NCBI RefSeq assembly: GCF_003258595.1
Contig: NZ_QHHQ01000002.1
Coordinates: 1,178,001-1,242,000, forward strand
Direction: 5' to 3'
Length of the DNA stretch: 64,000 nt
Source of the DNA: Acuticoccus sediminis
GTDB taxonomy: Bacteria > Pseudomonadota > Alphaproteobacteria > Rhizobiales > Amorphaceae
In this document: positions 24,100 through 33,425 of the stretch, piece by piece
Layout of the letters: each line of letters opens with the position of its first letter
How positions within the stretch are numbered: the stretch's first letter is position 1
Position numbers and translations under genes: made by a program
Notes under the pieces: model-generated
What the model was told of the DNA's origin: nothing
Databases searched by the model: none
What the model saw: only the letters and a program-made list of their open reading frames with translations

Positions 24100-25128
24100 G
24101 TGTCGAAGAACGCCTCATCCAACCTCGTGGAGATCCGGGATCTCACCGTCGCGTTCGACGGCGTGCCCGTGCTCCACGGCATCGACCTGTCCGTGGCGCC
24201 CGGCGAGGCGGTGGGTCTCGTCGGCGAGTCGGGCTGCGGCAAGTCCGTGACGTGGCTCGCGGCCCTCGGCCTGCTGCCGTCCAAGGCGGCGGTGACGGGC
24301 TCGGTGCGGCTCGGACCGGTGGAGCTCGCCGGCGCGCCGCGCCAGACGCTCGAGGACGTGCGCGGGGCGAAGATCGCGATGATCTTCCAGGACCCCTCGA
24401 GTGCGCTCAACCCGGTGATCCGCGCCGGCCGGCAGATCGTCGAGGCGCTGCGCCTCCACCGCGGCCTCACCGGCCGGGCCGCCCGCGCGGAGGCGGTGCG
24501 GCTGATGGACCTCGTCGGCATCCCCGATGCCAGGCGCCGCTTCGACCTCTACCCGCACGAATTCTCCGGCGGCCAGTGCCAGCGCCTGATGATCGCGATG
24601 GCGCTCGCGGGCGAACCGGAACTTCTGGTCGCCGACGAGCCGACGACCGCGCTCGACGCCACCATCCAGGCCCAGATCCTCGACCTTCTCGCGACCCTGC
24701 GCGAGGAGACGGGCATGGCGGTCGTCTTCATCAGCCACGACCTCGGCGCGGTCAGCCAGGTGTGCGAGCGCATCTGCGTCATGTACGCCGGGCGCATCGT
24801 CGAGGAGGGGCCGGTCGGCGAACTCTTCGAGGCGCCGCGCCACCCCTATACCCGCGGCCTGTTCGACGCGATCCCGACCCTGACCGGCCCGCGCGAGCGC
24901 CTCGTGCCGATCCCCGGCACGGTGCCCGATCCGCGCACGCTGCCGCGCGGCTGCGCCTTCGCCCCGCGCTGCTCGCGCGGGATCGCCCTCTGCCACCTCG
25001 ACCGGCCGCCGCTTCGGGGCCGGGACGGGGTCCGGCAGCTCGCCTGCCACGACCCGGTGCCCGACACGGCAGGCCGCGCCGCGTGGGCGCTGGCACCCGC
25101 CGCGGCCGTGGCGGGAGCCCGCCCGTGA
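24100..25128 (+). CDS. ABC transporter ATP-binding protein, DppD type
   Basis: 342 residues from a GTG at 24100 (GGAGGG upstream). Walker A is GESGCGKSVT, the signature EFSGGQCQRLMIAMAL, Walker B LLVADEPTTALD and the H-loop VVFISHDLGAVSQ. The C-terminus has the oligopeptide-transporter extension with GCAFAPRCSRGIALC, the Cys-containing domain typical of DppD/OppD. It drives import together with the second ATPase, whose gene overlaps by 4 bases (GTGA). The Cys set CAFAPRC...C matches families that carry an iron-sulfur or structural cluster there. Confidence 0.93.
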   Translation: MSKNASSNLVEIRDLTVAFDGVPVLHGIDLSVAPGEAVGLVGESGCGKSVTWLAALGLLPSKAAVTGSVRLGPVELAGAPRQTLEDVRGAKIAMIFQDPSSALNPVIRAGRQIVEALRLHRGLTGRAARAEAVRLMDLVGIPDARRRFDLYPHEFSGGQCQRLMIAMALAGEPELLVADEPTTALDATIQAQILDLLATLREETGMAVVFISHDLGAVSQVCERICVMYAGRIVEEGPVGELFEAPRHPYTRGLFDAIPTLTGPRERLVPIPGTVPDPRTLPRGCAFAPRCSRGIALCHLDRPPLRGRDGVRQLACHDPVPDTAGRAAWALAPAAAVAGARP

Positions 25129-26105
25129 CCGCCCTTCTCGAGGCGGAAGGGCTGGTGCGCGTCTACCAGACCCGGACCGGCCTCTTCGGCCGCGCGATCC
25201 CCGTGCGGGCCGTCAACGGCGTCAGCCTGTCGGTCCGGCCGGGCGAGACGCTGGGGATCGTCGGCGAGAGCGGGTCCGGCAAGTCCACCCTCGGCCGGAT
25301 GCTGCTCGGCGTCGACCCGGCCGAAGCGGGCACCGTTCGCTTCGAGGGCGAGGCGATGCCGGTCTTCGGCACCCCGGCCTGGCGGCGCCTTCGCGCCAGG
25401 ATGCAGATGGTCCATCAGGACCCGCTCGGCGCGCTCGACCGGCGCCTCACCATCGCGCGCCAGATCCGCGAGCCGCTCGACATCCACGACATCGGCCCCC
25501 GCGCCGGCCGCGACGGCCGCGTCGCGACGCTCATGGAACAGGTGGGCCTGCGGCCCGATCAGGCCGGCCGCTACCCGCACGAGCTCTCCGGTGGCCAGCG
25601 CCAGCGCGTCGTCATCGCCCGTGCGCTCGCCTCCGAACCGGCCCTCCTGGTGTGCGACGAGCCGGTCTCGGCGCTCGACGTGTCGATCCAGGCGCAGGTG
25701 GTGAACCTCCTCGCCGACCTGCAGGCCGAGAAGGGCCTCGGCATGGTCTTCATCAGCCACGACCTCAAGGTCGTGCGCAATATCGCCGAACGCGTCGCCG
25801 TCATGTACCTCGGCGAGATCGTCGAGGAGGGACCCGTCGACGCCGTCTTCGGCGCGCCGCAGCACCCGTACACGCGGGCGCTCGTCTCCTCGGTGCCGGA
25901 GCCCGGCCGGCGTCTCGACGGACGGCAGATCCTGAAGGGGGAACCGCCCAACCCCGCGGCGCGCCCCGCCGGCTGCGCCTTCCACCCCCGCTGTCCGCAC
26001 GCCGAGCCGCGCTGCGCGGCGACCGCCCCCGCGCTCCGCCCGAGCGCCCCGTCCCGCCGCGCCGCATGCCACCTGCTGCCGGCGGCGCAGAAGATCGCCG
26101 CCTGA
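25125..26105 (+). CDS. ABC transporter ATP-binding protein, DppF type
   Basis: 326 residues from the GTG at 25125, overlapping the previous stop. Walker A GESGSGKSTLG, signature HELSGGQRQRVVIARAL, Walker B LLVCDEPVSALD, and H-loop MVFISHDLKVVRN are all intact. The C-terminal oligo_HPY segment carries GCAFHPRCPHAEPRC. It pairs with the DppD-type subunit as a heterodimeric motor for the permeases that follow 7 bases downstream. Confidence 0.93.
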   Translation: MTALLEAEGLVRVYQTRTGLFGRAIPVRAVNGVSLSVRPGETLGIVGESGSGKSTLGRMLLGVDPAEAGTVRFEGEAMPVFGTPAWRRLRARMQMVHQDPLGALDRRLTIARQIREPLDIHDIGPRAGRDGRVATLMEQVGLRPDQAGRYPHELSGGQRQRVVIARALASEPALLVCDEPVSALDVSIQAQVVNLLADLQAEKGLGMVFISHDLKVVRNIAERVAVMYLGEIVEEGPVDAVFGAPQHPYTRALVSSVPEPGRRLDGRQILKGEPPNPAARPAGCAFHPRCPHAEPRCAATAPALRPSAPSRRAACHLLPAAQKIAA

Positions 26106-26112
26106 GGGAGCC

Positions 26113-27039
26113 ATGCTGCGTTTCGTGCTCATCCGTCTCCTGCGCGCGGTGGTCACGGTGTTCGCCGTGATGACGTTCGCGTTCGTTGTCCTGCGCCTCT
26201 CCGGCGATCCGGCGGAGGTGCTCCTGGGGCCGGACGTGCCGCAGGACGCCATCGCCGCCTTCCGCGACGCCTGGGGCCTCGATGCCCCGGTCTGGCAGCA
26301 GTACCTCAGCTACATCGGGCAGATGTTCTCCGGCGACTTCGGCGTCTCGATGCGCGACAAGTCCCCGGCGCTGGACCTCGTGCTGGAACGCGTCCCCGCG
26401 ACGCTGGCGCTGACGATCCCGGCGATCATCCTCAAGATCACCCTCGGCATTCCGGCCGGGGTCTACGCCGCGCTCCACCGCAACAGCACCGTCGACCGCG
26501 GCGTGATCCTGCTCGCGGTGATGGGCTTCACGATCCCCTCCTTCGTGATGGGCCTCGTCCTCGTCCTCGTCTTCGCCGTCACCCTCGGCTGGCTGCCGTC
26601 CGGCGGCGACGCGACGTGGCAGCACGCGATCCTTCCCGCGATCACCATGAGCGTGGGCGGCATCGGGATCCTCGCCCGCTTCTCCCGCTCGGCGATGATC
26701 GAGGTGATGGGCCAGCCCTACATCCGCACCGCGTCCGCCAAGGGCGTGAAGTGGGGCGATGTCGTGCGCGGCCACGCGCTCCCCAACGCGGCGGTGCCGA
26801 TCGTCACGATCGTCGGCTTCATGGTCGGCTCGCTGCTGGCGGGCGCCGTGGTGGTGGAGACGATCTTCTCCTGGCCCGGCATCGGCCGCCTCCTCATCGT
26901 GTCGGTGACGAACCGCGACCTCGCGGTGGTGCAGTGCATCCTCCTCCTCATCGCGGCGGTGATGGTGGTCTCCAACCTCGTCGTCGACCTCCTCTACGGC
27001 TGGCTCGATCCGCGGCTGCGCGGCCGGCCGGCCCACTGA
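26113..27039 (+). CDS. ABC transporter permease, DppB type
   Basis: 308 residues with six predicted membrane helices, beginning MLRFVLIRLLRAVVTVFAVMTFAF. The DppB/OppB N-terminal pattern (FVVLRLSGDPAEVLLG) and the EAA loop around RTASAKGVKWGDVVRGHALPNA are present. An AGGGAG-like site lies upstream of the ATG. Forms the inner-membrane channel with the DppC-type subunit encoded next. Confidence 0.92.
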   Translation: MLRFVLIRLLRAVVTVFAVMTFAFVVLRLSGDPAEVLLGPDVPQDAIAAFRDAWGLDAPVWQQYLSYIGQMFSGDFGVSMRDKSPALDLVLERVPATLALTIPAIILKITLGIPAGVYAALHRNSTVDRGVILLAVMGFTIPSFVMGLVLVLVFAVTLGWLPSGGDATWQHAILPAITMSVGGIGILARFSRSAMIEVMGQPYIRTASAKGVKWGDVVRGHALPNAAVPIVTIVGFMVGSLLAGAVVVETIFSWPGIGRLLIVSVTNRDLAVVQCILLLIAAVMVVSNLVVDLLYGWLDPRLRGRPAH

Positions 27040-27053
27040 CCCGGGAGACAGCC

Positions 27054-27935
27054 ATGGCCCTCACCGACCTCGCCGCCGCTCCCGAGCGCGCCCGCCGCGG
27101 CGCCGGCCTCTTCCGCCGCGTGCGCCGCCTCCTGCCCGGCACCGTCGCGTTCGGCGTCGTCTGGCTCGCGGCGATGATCGTCGTCGCCCTCTTCGCCGAC
27201 CTCCTGCGACCCTATGCGATCACGCAGATGGACCTTTCCTACCGCCTCGCCCCGCCGCTGACGCCGGGTCACTGGCTGGGCACGGACGAGCTCGGCCGCG
27301 ACGTCCTCTCCCGCCTCATCCAGTCGGTGCGCGTCTCCTTTGTGATCGCGTTCGGGGCGACGATCCTGTCGGCGGTCTTCGGCACGACGCTCGGCTTCCT
27401 CGCCGCCAGGTTCCGCGGCGTCTGCGAGCACGTCGTCGTCATGCTGGCGGACTTCCAGGCGGCGCTGCCCTTCCTCATCATGTCGCTCGCGGTTCTCGCC
27501 TTCTTCGGCTCCTCGATGGTGCTCCTCGTGTGCCTCATGGGCTTCTACGGCTGGGAGCGGTACGCCCGCATCGCCCGCGGCCTCGCGATCTCGGCCGGCG
27601 CGCAGGGGTATGCGGCGGCGGTCGTCCAGCTCGGCGGCTCGCCGGCGCGGGTCTATCTGCGCCATATCCTGCCGAACGTCGCGTCCACGCTGATCGTCTC
27701 GATGACGCTGACCTTCCCCGAGATCATCCTCATGGAGTCCGGGCTCTCCTTCCTCGGCCTCGGCGTGCAGCCGCCGGAGACGAGCCTCGGCAACATGGTG
27801 GGCTTCGGGCGCGAGTACCTGACGACCGCGCCGTGGATCATGCTGGCGCCGGCGGTGGTCATCTCGCTGACGACGCTCTCGATCTCGCTGGTCGGCGACT
27901 GGCTTCGCGACCGGCTCGACCCGACCATCCGCTAA
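27054..27935 (+). CDS. ABC transporter permease, DppC type
   Basis: 293 residues from the ATG at 27054 (GGGAGACAGCC upstream). After a charged N-terminus there are about six membrane helices. Family motifs: HWLGTDELGRDVLSRLI (the DppC/OppC start block), an EAA loop at AAAVVQLGGSPARVYLRHILPN, and the late ESGLSFLGLGVQPPETSLGNM block. Completes the transporter SBP-ATPase-ATPase-permease-permease. Confidence 0.92.
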   Translation: MALTDLAAAPERARRGAGLFRRVRRLLPGTVAFGVVWLAAMIVVALFADLLRPYAITQMDLSYRLAPPLTPGHWLGTDELGRDVLSRLIQSVRVSFVIAFGATILSAVFGTTLGFLAARFRGVCEHVVVMLADFQAALPFLIMSLAVLAFFGSSMVLLVCLMGFYGWERYARIARGLAISAGAQGYAAAVVQLGGSPARVYLRHILPNVASTLIVSMTLTFPEIILMESGLSFLGLGVQPPETSLGNMVGFGREYLTTAPWIMLAPAVVISLTTLSISLVGDWLRDRLDPTIR

Positions 27936-27952
27936 TCCTCGAAAGACCTCCC

Positions 27953-28693
27953 ATGACCGCCATCACCGGCCATCGCGGCGCCCGCAACCTCTGGGCCGAG
28001 AACTCGCTGACGGGCTTCCGCAACGCGGTCGAGCTCGGCTGCGACGCCATCGAGTTCGACATCCACCTGACCGACGCGGGCGAGCTCGTCGTGATCCACG
28101 ACCCGACGCTGGACCGCACCACGGACGGCACCGGCCCGGTCCGCGCCCTGACGCCCGAGACGCGCCGCTCCACCCGCCTCGAGAACGGCGGCGACTGCGT
28201 GCCGACGCTTGCCGAGGTGCTGGCCGTCCTCGCCCCGGCGGACGGTCTCGGCATCCACGCCGAGATCAAGCTCGACGAGAAGGGCGAGCCCTACCCCGGC
28301 ATCGCCGGCAAGGTCGCCGCCGTGATCGAGGCGCACGGTCTCGCCCCGCGTACGCATCTGACCTCGTTCTCGGCCGCCGTCCTCGAGGACTGCCGCGCCG
28401 CCGCGCCCGGGATCGCCCGCCTGATTTCCGCCGACGAGGCATGGGTCGGCCGGCAGGGCGGGCTCGAGGCGTTCATCAAGATGGCCACCGGCCTCGCCGA
28501 CCTCGTCGCGCTGCGACACGACTTCCTCGCCGCGAACTGGGACGAGGCTTGCCGGCTGTGGCCAAAGGCGCAACTCTGTGCCTGGACCGTCAACGATGAA
28601 GAGACCATGCGCGACTGGCTCGCCCGCGACGTCGGGCACCTCACCTCCGACCGACCCGACCTCGCCCTCGCCGCCCGCGGGGCGATGAGGTGA
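27953..28693 (+). CDS. glycerophosphodiester phosphodiesterase
   Basis: 246 residues of the GDPD TIM-barrel family, which splits glycerophosphodiesters into glycerol 3-phosphate and an alcohol. The catalytic and metal blocks are visible: ITGHRGARNLWAENSL (HR...EN), EFDIHLTDAGELVVIHDPTLD (ExD and HD), and HAEIKLDE. No signal peptide, so cytoplasmic. It follows the permease gene by 17 bases and overlaps the HAD gene by 4, so it belongs to the transporter operon. This suggests that the imported solute is a glycerophosphodiester or similar phosphodiester. Confidence 0.9.
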   Translation: MTAITGHRGARNLWAENSLTGFRNAVELGCDAIEFDIHLTDAGELVVIHDPTLDRTTDGTGPVRALTPETRRSTRLENGGDCVPTLAEVLAVLAPADGLGIHAEIKLDEKGEPYPGIAGKVAAVIEAHGLAPRTHLTSFSAAVLEDCRAAAPGIARLISADEAWVGRQGGLEAFIKMATGLADLVALRHDFLAANWDEACRLWPKAQLCAWTVNDEETMRDWLARDVGHLTSDRPDLALAARGAMR

Positions 28694-29394
28694 CGGCACG
28701 CCCGACCGGCGCGCCCGACCTTCCCCGCGGCGCGATCATCTTCGACTGCGACGGCGTGCTGATCGACAGCGAGCCGCTGTCCGCCGCGGTCCTCGCGGAC
28801 GTCCTGACCGAGGCCGGCCATCCGGCCACCGCGTTCGAGATCCATACCCGCTTCTCCGGCCTCGCCGCGATCGACATGATCGCGGCCATGCGCGCGGAGG
28901 ACGGCATCCACGAACCGGAGCGCTTCCTCGAGGCGAGCCGCGCCGCCCTTTTCCCCCGCTTTGCCCGGGAGCTTGAGGCGGTCGCGGGGATCGAGGCGCT
29001 GGTCTCGGCGCTGGACCGCCCCTACTGCGTCGCCTCGAACAGCGGGATCGAGCGGCTGGACCGCTCGCTCGGCCTGCTGCCGATCCGCGCCCTCTTCGGC
29101 CCGCACGTCTACTCGGCCGAGATGGTGCCGCGGCCCAAGCCCGCGCCGGACCTCATCGAGCTCTGCCTCGAGCGGCTCGGCGTCGCCGCCCGCGACTCGG
29201 TCATGATCGACGACAACCCGCCAGGGATCGAAGCGGCCCGCGCGGCGGGGGTCGTGCCCATCGGCTTCGTGACGCCGGGCGAGACGCGTCCGGCCCGCGA
29301 GGCGGTCCTGCGCGAGGCGGGCGCCGTCGCGGTGGCGACCTCGGCCGAGCAACTGGCGCACCTTCTGGGCGTGGCGCCGGTCGCCGTCGCCTAG
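28690..29394 (+). CDS. HAD-superfamily phosphatase (phosphoglycolate/sugar phosphatase-like)
   Basis: 234 residues from a GTG at 28690 overlapping the previous stop. Motif I IFDCDGVLIDSEP (nucleophile Asp and general acid Asp), motif II VASNSG, motif III Lys in RPKPAPDL, motif IV MIDDNPPGI. This is the HAD IA layout with an alpha-helical cap of the beta-phosphoglucomutase/GPP type. It likely removes phosphate from glycerol 3-phosphate or a sugar phosphate released by the preceding enzyme; the exact substrate is inference. Confidence 0.9.
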   Translation: MTARPTGAPDLPRGAIIFDCDGVLIDSEPLSAAVLADVLTEAGHPATAFEIHTRFSGLAAIDMIAAMRAEDGIHEPERFLEASRAALFPRFARELEAVAGIEALVSALDRPYCVASNSGIERLDRSLGLLPIRALFGPHVYSAEMVPRPKPAPDLIELCLERLGVAARDSVMIDDNPPGIEAARAAGVVPIGFVTPGETRPAREAVLREAGAVAVATSAEQLAHLLGVAPVAVA

Positions 29395-29482
29395 CGCCAC
29401 AGGCAACGCACCCCTCCTGCCCGACGCGGCGCCGGCGGGACGGGCGCACCGGAACGGCGGCAGGACGGCGAGATCAGGCGAG

Positions 29483-30433
29483 ATGACCAGCGACAGCCCC
29501 CAACCCGACAGGCGGATCGACCTCGCCGCACGCGCGGGCTGGCTCTACTACGTCGCCGGATACCGCCAGGACGGCATCGCCGAGCACCTCGGCGTCTCGC
29601 GGCAGACCGCGCAACGCCTCGTCGCGCTCGCGGTGGAGGAGAAGCTCGTCAACGTGCGGGTGGACCACCCGATCAGCCGCTGCATGGAGCTCGCCGGAAC
29701 CCTCCGCAGCCGGTACGGCCTGTGCGCCTGCGAGGTCGTCCCCAGCCCGCCGAACGCGCCGGACGCCATCACCGGCCTCGGCGCCGCCGGCGCGGCGGTG
29801 ATGGAGCGGGAGCTGAAGGTGGCCGAGCCGAGGATCCTCGCCGTCGGGACGGGCCGCGCGCTGCGATCCTGCGTGGAGGAGCTTTCCCCCATGTCCTGCC
29901 CGCAGCACCGGATCGTCGCGCTGCTGAGCCACGTCGGCGCGGACGGGTCGGCCTCCCGCTACAATGTCGGCGAGCGGATGGCCGAGCGGGTCGACGCCGC
30001 GCTCTACCCGGCATGGCTGCCGATCTACTCGCGCTCGGCGGAGGACCGCGAGATGCTGCAGCGGCTCGACTTCGTGAAGCGGCACGTCGCGCTCGCCCGC
30101 CGGGCGGCGGTGCGGTTCGTCGGGATCGGCAGCATCGGCGCGGACGCGGCGATGCTGGCCGACGGCTTCCTGTCCGCCGACGAGGTCGCCTCCCTGCAGG
30201 CGGCCGGCGGCGTCGGCGAGATCACCGGCTTCGTCTTCGACCGGGAGGGGGCGCTGCTCCCCGCGGGGGCCAACGCGCGGGTCAACAGCGTGCCGCTGGC
30301 GGGGACGGGCGTCCCGGTCTACGGCGTCGCCGCCGGCCGCTCGAAGGTGGCCGCGATCCGGGGCGCGCTGCTGGGCCGGCTGATCACCGGCCTCGTCACC
30401 AACGAGCGCACCGCCGAGTCGCTGCTGCGCTGA
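29483..30433 (+). CDS. SorC-family sugar-binding transcriptional regulator
   Basis: 316 residues. Residues 10-55 form the N-terminal helix-turn-helix (AARAGWLYYVAGYRQDGIAEHLGVSRQTAQRL in pieces), and the remainder is the sugar-phosphate-binding effector domain (ILAVGTGRALRSCVEEL, RFVGIGSIGADAAML, VYGVAAGRSKVAAIRGALLG). SorC proteins sense phosphorylated sugars or polyols. It follows the HAD gene by 88 bases on the same strand and probably controls the transporter/phosphodiesterase operon in response to a phosphorylated product. Confidence 0.92.
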   Translation: MTSDSPQPDRRIDLAARAGWLYYVAGYRQDGIAEHLGVSRQTAQRLVALAVEEKLVNVRVDHPISRCMELAGTLRSRYGLCACEVVPSPPNAPDAITGLGAAGAAVMERELKVAEPRILAVGTGRALRSCVEELSPMSCPQHRIVALLSHVGADGSASRYNVGERMAERVDAALYPAWLPIYSRSAEDREMLQRLDFVKRHVALARRAAVRFVGIGSIGADAAMLADGFLSADEVASLQAAGGVGEITGFVFDREGALLPAGANARVNSVPLAGTGVPVYGVAAGRSKVAAIRGALLGRLITGLVTNERTAESLLR

Positions 30434-30437
30434 CCGC

Positions 30438-33194
30438 TCAGAAGAGCCGCGCCTCGAGGAACTGCATCATCTCGTTGTAGACCACGCGGCGGTTCGCGAG
30501 GCGTGCGAAGCCGTGCCCCTCGTGTTCGACGCGCACCAGTCGCACCGGGTGGCCCCGCCCGAAAAGCGCGGCGTTGACCATCTCGCTCTCGTTCGGCGCC
30601 ACGCGGGGGTCGCGTCCGCCGTGGGCGATGAAGAGCGGCGCCTTCACGCGGTCGATCCTGCGGATCGGCGAGATGCGGTCGAACAGGGCCCGGCCGGACT
30701 CTGAGTCCGGGTCGCCGTATTCCACCGCCCGCAAGGTGCGCCGCCACGGGCCGGTGGTGGCGAAGAGGGTGCGGAAGTCGGCGATGCCGTAGAACTCGGC
30801 CGCGACGCACCAGTCCTCCGGGTACTCGGTAATCGCGGCGAGCGTCATGAACCCGCCGTAGGACTGGCCGAACACGGCGAGGCGCTCGGAGTCGACGTCG
30901 TCCCGCGTCGCCACCCAGTCGCGGACCGCCTTGAGGTCCCTGACGCTGTCCATGCGCTTCTCGACGTCGTCCGCCGCCTGCCAGTCGCGCCCGTAGCCGG
31001 TCGACCCGCGCACGTTGGGCGCGACGACGACGATGCCGCGGCTGACGAGGTACTGGACGTCCGCCCGCCAGTGGGCCGTGTACTGGCTCTCCGGCCCGCC
31101 ATGGACGATGACGAGGGCCGGCCGCCCGCCCGTCGGCAACTCCCCCCTCGGCTCGAACACGAAGGCCGGCACGCTGGCGCCGTCGAACGTTTCGATGTCG
31201 ACGAGCGAGGGCTCGACCGTCGCGCTCTCGGCGAGTGCAGGATGCTCGACGAGCGCCGTCGCCTCGCCCGTCGCGACGTCGATCCGGTAGACCGCCGCCG
31301 GCCGCCGGAAGCCGGCGAGCGCCACCACGAGGGCCGTTCCGTCCGGCATGAAGGTGACGCTCGTGAGGCGCCCGGCGAACGGCAGCGGCAGGTCGCGCTC
31401 ACCACCGCCGTCGAGGTCGTGGAGGACGAGCCGCGAATAGCCGCGGTCGTTGATCGCGCAGGCGACGAGCCGCCCGCCGCCCTTCGGCGCCGCCATGATC
31501 TCGACGTCGCCCTCGGGCCGCGAGAGCCACGCGAAGCCGCCCGACGCGACGTCGATGACGCCGAGCCCGTGGTAGCCATCGCCCCGGTCGGTCGCAACGA
31601 GGAGCCGCGCTCCGTCCTCGATGAAGGCGGTCCCGCTCACATGCGCCCCGTCGCGCGGCAGGAGGACCCGGGCAGAGCCGTCCTCGATGTCGACCAGCGA
31701 GAGCTCGGCGTCGTACATCCCGAGCCGGTCGTCCTCGACGAGGAGCTTCGTCCCGTCCGGCGAGAAGGCCCGGGCCGTGCGCCAGCCGGGTCCGGTGGCG
31801 ACGACCCGCGCCGCGCCGCCGGCGACCGGGCTGACGTAAAGCGCCATGTCCGAGGGATGCCCGGCGTTGCAGGCGAAGGCGAACCTCTCGCCGGCGCGGT
31901 CGAACGCGCCCCACAGGTGGACGAAGCCGGGCGCGTCGGTCAGGCGCCGGGCGGCGTACTCGCCCTCGGCGATGAGGTTGAGCTGGTGCCGCTCGTCCCC
32001 GCCGACGTCCGTCGTGAAGAGGATGTCGCGGCTTTTGGGGCGGAACGAGACCGAGCCGACCATCTCCGGCAGGCTGAGCCGGATCCGGGGCGGCGCGTCG
32101 CTCGTCAGATCCTTCGTGTAGAGCTGGGCGAAGCCTGTCGCGTCGGACACGAAGGCGAGGAGCGTGCCGTCGTCGCTGACGGCCGGCGTGCCGGCGGCGC
32201 GCGGGTCGAGGTAGTCCTCGATGCTCAACGCCGCGCGGCCGGTCAGGCGATCGGCCAGGCGGTCCGTCGCGGCCCGCAATGCCGCCGAGAGCGCCGGCGC
32301 CTCCAGCGTGGCGACGTGGCTGGCGAGGTCGACGACGGTGAGATTCGCCTCCGGCCAGGCCGTCCTGACCCTCCAGGCGGCGCGGGGCGGCGTGACGACG
32401 TCGTAGCGGCCCTGCACGATCTCGCAGGGCAGGTGCCGCAGCGTCTCGATCCCGGAGAGGATGTGCCCCTCGGGCAGGAAGCATCCGTTGATGCAGTAGT
32501 GCGCGAAGATCCGCGCGATCTCCAGCGCGGCGCGCGGCTCCGTCAGGGCGTGGACATGGGCGGCGGAGGGCAGCAACGTCTGGGTGCGCGCCGAGAAGGT
32601 GCGCAGCGCCTGCGCCGCCGGCATGTGCACCGCGGGGTCCGGGTCGATCAGGCGGCGATGGTAGGCGGCGAGGAGGTCGCCCCGCTCGCCGGGCGGCACG
32701 TGACCCTCGAACTCGGCGAACGCCTCCGGGAAGAAGAGGCCGATCCCGTGGTACCAGAAGCGCGTCTCGTCCGGCGTGCCGAGGAAGACGCCGTGGAGGC
32801 GCAGGCCGAGGCACCGGTCCGGATGGGCGATGGCGTAGGCGAGCGACAGGAGGCTGCCCCACGAGCCGCCCGTGACGAGCCAGCGCTCGATGCCGAGCGT
32901 CTCGCGGATCGTCTCGATGTCCTCGATCAGCTTGTCGGTGGTGTTGCCGTCGAGCTCGGCGGACGGGGTGGAGCGTCCGCAGCCGCGCTGGTCGAACAGC
33001 ACCACGCGGAAGCGGCGCGGGTCGAACGTACGGCGCTGGAACGGCTTCGCGCCGCCCCCGGGTCCGCCATGCAGGAAGAGCGCCGGGACACCGTCCGGCG
33101 CTCCGCATTCCTCGACGTAGAGCTCGTGGGGCGGATCGACGTTGATGCGATGGGTCCTGTAGGGCTGGATCTCGGGATAAAGAGCGTCTGCCAT
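30438..33194 (-). CDS. fusion: proline iminopeptidase plus S9 prolyl oligopeptidase
   Basis: 918 residues carrying two full serine peptidases. Residues 1-310 are a proline iminopeptidase (alpha/beta hydrolase): LFLHGGPGGGAK (oxyanion region), DQRGCGRSTPS, nucleophile S111 in TGGSWGS, D265 in QGRYDVVTP and H293. Residues 325-918 are an S9 acylaminoacyl/prolyl oligopeptidase with a beta-propeller (repeats around 330-640) and catalytic S778 in GQSYGG, D862 in HGGRDPRV, H894 in EHEGHGF. Both triads look intact. The fusion could release N-terminal Pro and then cleave further, but the order of action is unknown. No signal peptide. The frame is continuous, so it is a real fusion rather than a missed stop. 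Confidence 0.9.
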   Translation of the reverse strand: MADALYPEIQPYRTHRINVDPPHELYVEECGAPDGVPALFLHGGPGGGAKPFQRRTFDPRRFRVVLFDQRGCGRSTPSAELDGNTTDKLIEDIETIRETLGIERWLVTGGSWGSLLSLAYAIAHPDRCLGLRLHGVFLGTPDETRFWYHGIGLFFPEAFAEFEGHVPPGERGDLLAAYHRRLIDPDPAVHMPAAQALRTFSARTQTLLPSAAHVHALTEPRAALEIARIFAHYCINGCFLPEGHILSGIETLRHLPCEIVQGRYDVVTPPRAAWRVRTAWPEANLTVVDLASHVATLEAPALSAALRAATDRLADRLTGRAALSIEDYLDPRAAGTPAVSDDGTLLAFVSDATGFAQLYTKDLTSDAPPRIRLSLPEMVGSVSFRPKSRDILFTTDVGGDERHQLNLIAEGEYAARRLTDAPGFVHLWGAFDRAGERFAFACNAGHPSDMALYVSPVAGGAARVVATGPGWRTARAFSPDGTKLLVEDDRLGMYDAELSLVDIEDGSARVLLPRDGAHVSGTAFIEDGARLLVATDRGDGYHGLGVIDVASGGFAWLSRPEGDVEIMAAPKGGGRLVACAINDRGYSRLVLHDLDGGGERDLPLPFAGRLTSVTFMPDGTALVVALAGFRRPAAVYRIDVATGEATALVEHPALAESATVEPSLVDIETFDGASVPAFVFEPRGELPTGGRPALVIVHGGPESQYTAHWRADVQYLVSRGIVVVAPNVRGSTGYGRDWQAADDVEKRMDSVRDLKAVRDWVATRDDVDSERLAVFGQSYGGFMTLAAITEYPEDWCVAAEFYGIADFRTLFATTGPWRRTLRAVEYGDPDSESGRALFDRISPIRRIDRVKAPLFIAHGGRDPRVAPNESEMVNAALFGRGHPVRLVRVEHEGHGFARLANRRVVYNEMMQFLEARLF

Positions 33195-33401
33195 CGCCTG
33201 CCTGCTGACGTTTCAGCGGGATGATCGCAATGCGTGCGCCCGCACGCAAGGACGGCCGGCTCAGCCTGCGGCAGCGGTGCGCGCTGGCGTTGGCGAGGAT
33301 CGCCGCAGCGCAGGCCGTGCGGCGCGGATGGCCGGGGATTGGACTTTGCGATCTCCTGCAATGGTCGGCGACAAGGCGCACCCTTCCGCCCCTAGCGTGG
33401 A

Positions 33402-33415
33402 CCGAAGCGCTTCGG
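33402..33415. promoter_or_regulatory. 14-bp palindrome before the GMC oxidoreductase gene
   Basis: CCGAAGCGCTTCGG is a perfect palindrome ending 10 bases before the GTG start and running into its GGAGGGA ribosome-binding site. It may be an operator or an mRNA hairpin affecting translation. No binding protein can be named. Confidence 0.35.
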
Positions 33416-33425
33416 AGGGACTGGC

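Noticed and set aside
31071-33224. 717-codon plus-strand frame opposite the fused peptidase
   Set aside because: Shadow; the minus strand carries two complete catalytic triads.
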